A program made the position numbers and the translations under genes. The notes beneath the pieces were generated by a model that was not told the DNA's origin, ran no database searches, and was given only the letters and a program-made list of their open reading frames with translations. From the NCBI RefSeq assembly GCF_048270095.1, contig NZ_JBLWTL010000007.1, positions 1-64,000 on the forward strand: a DNA stretch of 64,000 nucleotides, read 5' to 3'. This DNA comes from Maricaulis sp048270095 (GTDB taxonomy: Bacteria; Pseudomonadota; Alphaproteobacteria; Caulobacterales; Maricaulaceae). Positions 59,251 through 64,000 of the stretch are shown piece by piece (position 1 is the first letter of the stretch; each line of letters starts with the position of its first letter).

Positions 59251-60087
59251 TCAGCGCTGGCCAAGGCGTTTGTCGACGATCATTTCCAGTCCGGTCACGA
59301 CCGGATCGCGAAGTGGGTCGCCATTGTCCGCCATACGGGTGAGCAGAGCCAGCGCGGCGCGGTGCATTTCAACCACTTCCGACTCGGCAGACGTATAAGT
59401 GTCCTGCAGGGCGATGAAGCGTTGCAGGGAGCGCCCGACACGAATGGCGAGCGGATCGCCGCTCAGCCGGGTTTCATGCGCCAGCGCCAGCGCGGCCCTG
59501 CGGGCGGCCTCCATCGGCGTGGTCAGTCCGGCTTCGACATCGGAGCTTCGTTTGAAACCGGGCTTGCGCTCACGGCGCGGCCGGCGGCGTCTATCGGGGC
59601 CGGCAAAGCGCGAGGAATCGACGAAAGCTCGCTGGTCTGTTTGCAGGGATTTGAGACGATTGATCAGCGTGATCGGCGCCAGTGGCGTCACGAGATATTC
59701 GCTGGCACCGGCGTCACGTGCGCGCTCGATATCGGCACGCGGCCGCGGCGCAGACATCAGGATCACCGGGGTTTCGCGATAGTGTGAGCCTTGAGAAGCG
59801 CGAATGCGCTGCAATAGTCGCACACGGTCTTCATCGGGATCGGCCTGCTCGGCCCAGTCGGCGACAATCAGCGCCGGCGAGATTTCGCGCAAGGCATGCA
59901 TGGCGCGGCTGGCGTGAGTCTCGACCATGATGTCGCGGACGCCGGCATCACGCAGCACATTGATCAGGATATTGCGCATGAAACTGTTGGAATTGAGCAC
60001 AAGCGTCGGCCTGCGACTCCAGTCGCGAACAATGGGTGCCGGAGGAGCGGTGTCCGCTTCGGTCAGTCTGATGGGCTCAATATTCAT
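59251..60087 (-). CDS. Receiver-domain protein with degenerate phosphorylation site
   Basis: 278 residues. A CheY-like domain covers about 28-148: RPTLVLNSNSFMRNILINVL at strand 1, ALIVADWAEQADPDEDRV with an aspartate in the normal phospho-site position, PVILMSAPRP, and GASEYLVTPLAPITLINRL. The acidic pair expected at strand 1 is NS, and the conserved Lys of the KP motif is Thr. An Arg-rich linker (PDRRRRPRRERK) leads to a helical C-terminal part of unknown type (about 185-278). It is a probable phosphorylation-independent receiver or partner-binding domain. Confidence 0.8.
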   Translation of the reverse strand: MNIEPIRLTEADTAPPAPIVRDWSRRPTLVLNSNSFMRNILINVLRDAGVRDIMVETHASRAMHALREISPALIVADWAEQADPDEDRVRLLQRIRASQGSHYRETPVILMSAPRPRADIERARDAGASEYLVTPLAPITLINRLKSLQTDQRAFVDSSRFAGPDRRRRPRRERKPGFKRSSDVEAGLTTPMEAARRAALALAHETRLSGDPLAIRVGRSLQRFIALQDTYTSAESEVVEMHRAALALLTRMADNGDPLRDPVVTGLEMIVDKRLGQR

Positions 60088-60190
60088 GCCGGCAGGCTAG
60101 CGCACGGAAGTTTCGAACCTGCCAAGAAGAGTGGTTAACAGGTGGGAAATCCGGCGTTTAGGCCAGATTTGAGCCCACAATGCCGCGGCC

Positions 60191-60517
60191 CTAGTCGCGT
60201 CGCAATGCCTTCACGACCCGGACCACGATCCAGATCGGCACCACGAGGACAGCACCGAGCAGGAGATAGTCCACAGCCCACAATGCGCTATCGCTGATGA
60301 AGCCGATAAACCGGCTCCAGGATTCCGCCAGCGTGCCGAAAAAGTCGACCCAGAGGCGTCGCGGGTTGACGTGGAAAGCCGCTAGGAAGAAACCCGCCAG
60401 CACACACAGGAAGATCAGCCGGATCAGATCCGACGGCGCGAAGCGCAACAGGCGTTGCACAAAGCTGCGCCGGGGCTGAGCTGTCGTTTCGGGTCGGGTT
60501 TCATTGTGTTCGGTCAT
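60191..60517 (-). CDS. DUF6460-like small membrane protein
   Basis: 108 residues with two helices (SDLIRLIFLCVLAGFFLAAF and WAVDYLLLGAVLVVPIWIVV) joined by a loop with a conserved-looking aromatic stretch (RRLWVDFFGTLAESW). Composition and layout fit the alphaproteobacterial DUF6460 family. Function unknown. It lies 62 bp after the MscS gene on the same strand. Confidence 0.65.
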   Translation of the reverse strand: MTEHNETRPETTAQPRRSFVQRLLRFAPSDLIRLIFLCVLAGFFLAAFHVNPRRLWVDFFGTLAESWSRFIGFISDSALWAVDYLLLGAVLVVPIWIVVRVVKALRRD

Positions 60518-60543
60518 GCGGTCACTTTAGCGCTAATTGCGGC

Positions 60544-60569
60544 GCAATCGGGGCCGCAGCCCCGATTGC
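60544..60569 (-). terminator. Hairpin between MscS and the DUF6460-like gene
   Basis: gcaatcgggg pairs perfectly with ccccgattgc around a 6-nt loop, 10 bp past the MscS stop. No clear T run follows, so termination may be partial and allow readthrough to the small membrane gene. Confidence 0.55.
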
Positions 60570-60578
60570 CGGCAGGGT

Positions 60579-61409
60579 TCAGGATTTGCGGGTGATGTGA
60601 ACTTCGTGCGGGTAGGGAATGGAGATGCCATCCTTGTCGAAGGCTTCCTTGACGTTCTTCATCGCGTCGAAGAAGACGCCCCAGTAATCGCCGGTCGCAC
60701 ACCAGGCACGACAGACAATATCGACCGAGGAGGCGCCATGCGCCTTGACCGCAGTGAACACGGCCGGGTCCTTCAAGACGCGCTTGTCGGCTTCGAGCAC
60801 TTTGGTGATCGTCGCCATCGCCTTGTCGATATCATCGCCATAATCGATCGAGAAACCCAGATCGACGCGGCGCGTTTCATTGGCGGAATAATTGACGATC
60901 ACACTGCCCCAGCCTTCGCCATTGGGCACGATCACCTTCTTGTTGTCGCCGGTCGCCAGAATAGTGGTGAAGAGATTGATGTCCTTCACGGTACCCGATT
61001 GTCCGGCTACCTCGACCCAGTCGCCCAGCCCGTAGGGGCGGAACAGCACGATCATCACGCCGGCAGCGAGATTGGACAAAGTCCCTTGCAGCGCCAGACC
61101 GATCGCCAGGGTCGCCGCACCGAGTGTCGCCACAAGGCTGGTGGTCTCGACCCCGAAACGCGCCAGCACCGCGATCAGCACCATGATCATCAGGCCCCAA
61201 TAGGCCAGCGAGGCAAAGAAGCTGCCGAGCGTATTGTCGATCCGGTCGCTCTTGTGCACCGCCTTGACGACCGCCTTGCGGACCGTGCCGGCGACAATCA
61301 TCCCGACAATCAGGATCAAGGATGCGAGCACGAGGCTGGTCCCGGCATCAAGCGCGCGCTGGGTCAGTACGGCAATGGTTTCGGGGTTGAAAAAGTCTTC
61401 GGGAATCAT
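60579..61409 (-). CDS. MscS-family small-conductance mechanosensitive channel
   Basis: 276 residues, close to E. coli MscS (286). Three N-terminal helices; the pore-lining TM3 is TSLVATLGAATLAIGLALQG with the Ala/Gly packing pattern, followed by TLSNLAAGVMIVLFRPYGLG. The beta domain has KKVIVPNGEGWGSVIVNYSA. It opens under membrane tension to release solutes after osmotic downshock. The start has a weak upstream site but agrees with the family. Confidence 0.95.
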   Translation of the reverse strand: MIPEDFFNPETIAVLTQRALDAGTSLVLASLILIVGMIVAGTVRKAVVKAVHKSDRIDNTLGSFFASLAYWGLMIMVLIAVLARFGVETTSLVATLGAATLAIGLALQGTLSNLAAGVMIVLFRPYGLGDWVEVAGQSGTVKDINLFTTILATGDNKKVIVPNGEGWGSVIVNYSANETRRVDLGFSIDYGDDIDKAMATITKVLEADKRVLKDPAVFTAVKAHGASSVDIVCRAWCATGDYWGVFFDAMKNVKEAFDKDGISIPYPHEVHITRKS

Positions 61410-61577
61410 GGGGCGTGTCCTGTTTGGTAATTACCGCCGGACGGGTAGCAAAGTTTGCGTGTCAGGGGAATGGGGGAGGGCTGGCCGGCTGATGCCGTCC
61501 GCGCCTGCGGCCCGTTGGTATCTGGCCGGCGATCCCCTACGGTGGACAGAACGCTATTCGAGCCGTCAGGGGACAGC

Positions 61578-62882
61578 ATGTTTGGAAGTCGGTTCTTTTT
61601 CGCACTCAAGACCCTGCGCGAACGTCTCTGGGTGAGGCCGCTGACCTATGTGTTGATGGCGGTCGGCCTGATCTTCCTGGCGCAGTCCGCGGACCGCTTG
61701 CCCGAACATATACCGCTGCCCGATATCAGCGCCGACACCATCGAAAAGCTCCTGACCGTGATCTCCGCCAGCATGCTCGGCGTTGCCACATTCGCCGTTG
61801 CATCAATGGTGTCCGCCTATGCAGCCGCTGGCCGGAGCGCGACGCCGCGCGCTTTCTCCCTGGTGATCGCCGACCAGGTGTCGCAGACCGCGTTGTCGAG
61901 TTTCATCGGCGCTTTCATCTACTCGATTGTCGGTATTGTCGCGATCCGGGTCGGCCTCTACGAGACCGCCGGGCGTTTCACCATCTTCATCACCACACTG
62001 GGCATATTCAGCTGGGTGGTCCTGACTTTCGTACGTTGGGTCGACAATATCGCCAGGCTTGGACGACTCGGAAACACCATTGAAAAAGCCGAGGCGGCGA
62101 CCCGGGCCGCCTTCCGGCCCTGGAGCGGCTCAACCGCCCTGGGCGGGGTGGCGGTCCTGGACATGAGCGAAGGCGGTGCGCCGGTGTGCCCGGCAGCGTT
62201 CGGCTATATCCAGCATATCGATATGGATGGCTTGCAGAGCTGGGCCGAAGAGCAGGATGTCTGGCTCGATTTGCGTTCAGTTCCGGGAGCCTTTGTCTCG
62301 CCGGCGCGGGCCTTGCTGACGATTGACTGGCCGGGTGCGCCGCGTGAACTTGAGGATGCGGAGCGCGAATGTCTGGTTCGCGCCTTTGTCATCGGCAGCA
62401 AGCGGACGTTCGACGAGGATCCGCGCTTCGGGCTGATTGTGCTGTCAGAGATCGGGTCGCGGGCCCTGTCCCCGGCGATCAATGATCCCGGAACGGCGAT
62501 CGAAATCCTCAACAAGCTGACCCATATCCTCCTGGAGCGGGATGGTGCAGCGAAGCAGGAGGAGGCGAGCGCGCCGCGCTGCAGTCGGATCCGTGTGCCG
62601 GCGCTTAGCCCGGATGATCTGTTGGAGGACGCGTTCGCGGCGATCGAAAAGGACGGCGTCAACGCTGTGGAACTGGGAATTCGGCTGCAGAAATCCTACA
62701 GCCTGCTGGCCAGGGCGCAGGATAGCCGTATGCGCGAAGCTGCAAAACGGCGGTCGGGCCTCGCCCTGCAACGTGCCGAACACGCGCTGACCTTCCCCGA
62801 TGATCTCGAGCGCGTGGTCCGCGCGGCCCGTGATGGCGCGGGCGGTCTGGTCGATGGAAAATCAGCGAACGCTGGGGACTGA
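61578..62882 (+). CDS. DUF2254-family membrane protein
   Basis: 434 residues from the ATG at 61578 (aggggacagc upstream), 41 codons inside a longer frame. Four N-terminal helices occupy about 15-185, including ASMLGVATFAVASMVSAYAA, and a cytosolic domain follows, with YIQHIDMDGLQSWAEEQDVW and SRALSPAINDPGTAIEILNK, which are DUF2254 signatures. It is proposed to be channel- or transporter-like; no function is established. It is divergent from mscS with a 168-bp gap. Confidence 0.85.
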   Translation: MFGSRFFFALKTLRERLWVRPLTYVLMAVGLIFLAQSADRLPEHIPLPDISADTIEKLLTVISASMLGVATFAVASMVSAYAAAGRSATPRAFSLVIADQVSQTALSSFIGAFIYSIVGIVAIRVGLYETAGRFTIFITTLGIFSWVVLTFVRWVDNIARLGRLGNTIEKAEAATRAAFRPWSGSTALGGVAVLDMSEGGAPVCPAAFGYIQHIDMDGLQSWAEEQDVWLDLRSVPGAFVSPARALLTIDWPGAPRELEDAERECLVRAFVIGSKRTFDEDPRFGLIVLSEIGSRALSPAINDPGTAIEILNKLTHILLERDGAAKQEEASAPRCSRIRVPALSPDDLLEDAFAAIEKDGVNAVELGIRLQKSYSLLARAQDSRMREAAKRRSGLALQRAEHALTFPDDLERVVRAARDGAGGLVDGKSANAGD

Positions 62883-62898
62883 CGCCCTGGCTGGCGCC

Positions 62899-63849
62899 TC
62901 AATGCGCCCCCACAGCCACTGCACCTGTACTCGCCGTGACCGCAGCGACCATTGCCGCTTGGGCCGCCAGGATTGCGGCGAGATCGCCGGCCGCTGCGAT
63001 CGGTCTGGCCGTGCCGGCCCGGGCCTGGGCGAGCCGCAGGGCGAGGCGGGCAGCGGTTTGGCTTGCCGGTTTGGGTTTGAGTTTCGCGACGGCTTCAAAA
63101 GCCTCCACCAGTGCATCCGCCATGGCGGGACCATTGCCGCTGGCAGCGAGGATGGCGAGGCCGGTCTTGCCGGTGCCATGGCGCAGGGCGGGGCGGCCGC
63201 GCACGGCGATATTGAGACTGGTCCAGGCACCGGCGAGTCCAGCCGGGTCGGGCTGACTCATGGCGACTTCATAGGAGGCCGCTTCGGCATGATGGCGCGG
63301 CACGCCGGCGGTAATCAGGGCCTGGCGGGCGCGGGTCAGATGATTGACCGCGTCCTCTGGCGTTTCGCCCATGGCCGTGAAGGCGGCGGCGAGGACTTCC
63401 TCGCGCGGGGCATCGCGCTGCCACCAGGGCGCGGCTATGGCGTCAAGTACATCAAAGAACTGGTCGGCCTGCCAGGCATGCCCGCCGGCTGTGACCAGGG
63501 AGAGGGCCGCGCAGGAGCCACCATGGGCGAGACTGCGTGCGCCGCGGGTCTTGCGCTGCAGCGCCAGGGCGCGGCGCGCTTCAAGGAATTGTTGTGCCGT
63601 GCGACCGCCCGCGACCAGCGCCGCGGCGAAGACCAGGCGCATCGGCCGGTTTGGCGAGCGCCAGGGCCCGAGCCCGGCATTGAGTTCATCGCGGGTCCGG
63701 AAACAGTTTTCAATCAGGGTTTCCAGATCGAGCGGGGCATTGAGCACCGCCAGGGCTGCGAAGCGGGCCTGCAGGCGTTCGCCGCGCGGTGCGCGCGTGT
63801 GAAACGCGGCGTCGAGGGCCCGAAAGCGTTGCGTGATCGCATGTCCCAT
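62899..63849 (-). CDS. Hypothetical Ala-rich helical protein
   Basis: 316 residues from the ATG at 63849, chosen for the gattgagggaatttt site; ATG 63870 and GTG 63897 are alternatives. It is almost all helical and rich in Ala, Arg and Leu: LQARFAALAVLNAPLDLETL, RPMRLVFAAALVAGGRTAQQ, EEVLAAAFTAMGETPEDAVN. No signal peptide, no recognised catalytic motif, no transmembrane helix that I am sure of. I do not recognise the family. It is convergent with the DUF2254 gene. Confidence 0.65.
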   Translation of the reverse strand: MGHAITQRFRALDAAFHTRAPRGERLQARFAALAVLNAPLDLETLIENCFRTRDELNAGLGPWRSPNRPMRLVFAAALVAGGRTAQQFLEARRALALQRKTRGARSLAHGGSCAALSLVTAGGHAWQADQFFDVLDAIAAPWWQRDAPREEVLAAAFTAMGETPEDAVNHLTRARQALITAGVPRHHAEAASYEVAMSQPDPAGLAGAWTSLNIAVRGRPALRHGTGKTGLAILAASGNGPAMADALVEAFEAVAKLKPKPASQTAARLALRLAQARAGTARPIAAAGDLAAILAAQAAMVAAVTASTGAVAVGAH

Positions 63850-63967
63850 GCCGAAAATTCCCTCAATCATCCAGTTCAGGCCAACTCTATGCCGCACATG
63901 GCGCGGGTGCGGCAGAGGGACGGTTTTGTGCTTTGTCCCCCCATCTCTGGCGCGCTAAGTCACAGAT

Positions 63968-64000
63968 ATGAGCCCCGTCACCGCGCCCTCGTCCCTGCCG
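63968..64000 (+). CDS. Possible start of a gene running off the right edge
   Basis: An ATG at 63968 opens a frame (MSPVTAPSSLP) to the window end. There is no clear ribosome site, and only 11 residues can be seen, so this is a guess based on the divergent gap after the preceding gene. Confidence 0.2.
   Translation, partial: MSPVTAPSSLP

Noticed and set aside
1..64000. CRISPR array, prophage or insertion sequence
   Set aside because: I saw no regularly spaced direct repeats with spacers, no phage structural or integrase genes and no transposase. The repeats found are two 650-bp copies, a 105-bp element and short operators.

Overview
The window comes from a GC-rich alphaproteobacterium. GcrA (30409-30933), the alphaproteobacterial long dCTP deaminase, class I lysyl-tRNA synthetase, the phoR-pstCAB-phoU-phoB order and a DUF6460-type membrane protein all fit the Caulobacterales/Maricaulales. 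A Maricaulis-like genome is my inference from gene content; I could not search for it. There is no rRNA, prophage, insertion sequence or CRISPR array. Most of the window is ordinary chromosome.

Layout. 1-8.8 kb: a cut-off serine hydrolase, an HTH/2TM protein, a 650-bp non-coding repeat, gamma-glutamyltransferase divergent from a P1-family peptidase, tRNA-Arg(ACG), an Lrp-type regulator divergent from a class V aminotransferase, a GGCT-like protein and a secreted repeat protein. 8.9-16.8 kb: a DUF819 membrane protein and three tandem M13 metallopeptidase lipoproteins, with a hairpin terminator after each. 16.9-22.8 kb: a tripartite RND efflux operon. 23.1-30.3 kb: the phosphate regulon, with a phased Pho box between phoR and pstC and no pstS. 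30.4-37.2 kb: gcrA, an orphan ABC-2 permease, argD-hslO, trkH, apaG and dcd. 37.4-42.5 kb: tRNA-Gly(CCC), an S9 peptidase, a glycosyltransferase overlapping a small membrane gene, and a SixA-type phosphatase. 42.5-47.5 kb: a small-membrane-protein/XRE operon, then a TetR-MFP-ABC export operon with a perfect palindromic operator. 47.5-48.2 kb: the second, inverted copy of the 650-bp repeat. 48.3-64 kb: an ABA4-like protein, lysK, a second membrane-protein/XRE operon, a P450, an S24-like regulator lacking its serine, pyrD, a MATE transporter, two thioesterases, a degenerate receiver, MscS, DUF2254 and an unknown protein.

What stands out. Two operons (42.56-43.88 and 50.80-51.89 kb) pair small integral membrane proteins with a short Cro/CI-type regulator. 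The first has an exact-period tandem 19-bp direct repeat laid over its promoter, a good candidate for an autoregulated membrane module that I cannot match to a named system. Three regulators or enzymes show informative residue changes: the S24-like protein has Ala where the nucleophile should be, the receiver protein has lost its acidic pair and its lysine, and PstC and PstA carry large extra domains. The 650-bp repeat pair, the triple M13 array and the periodic secreted protein are the other accessory features.
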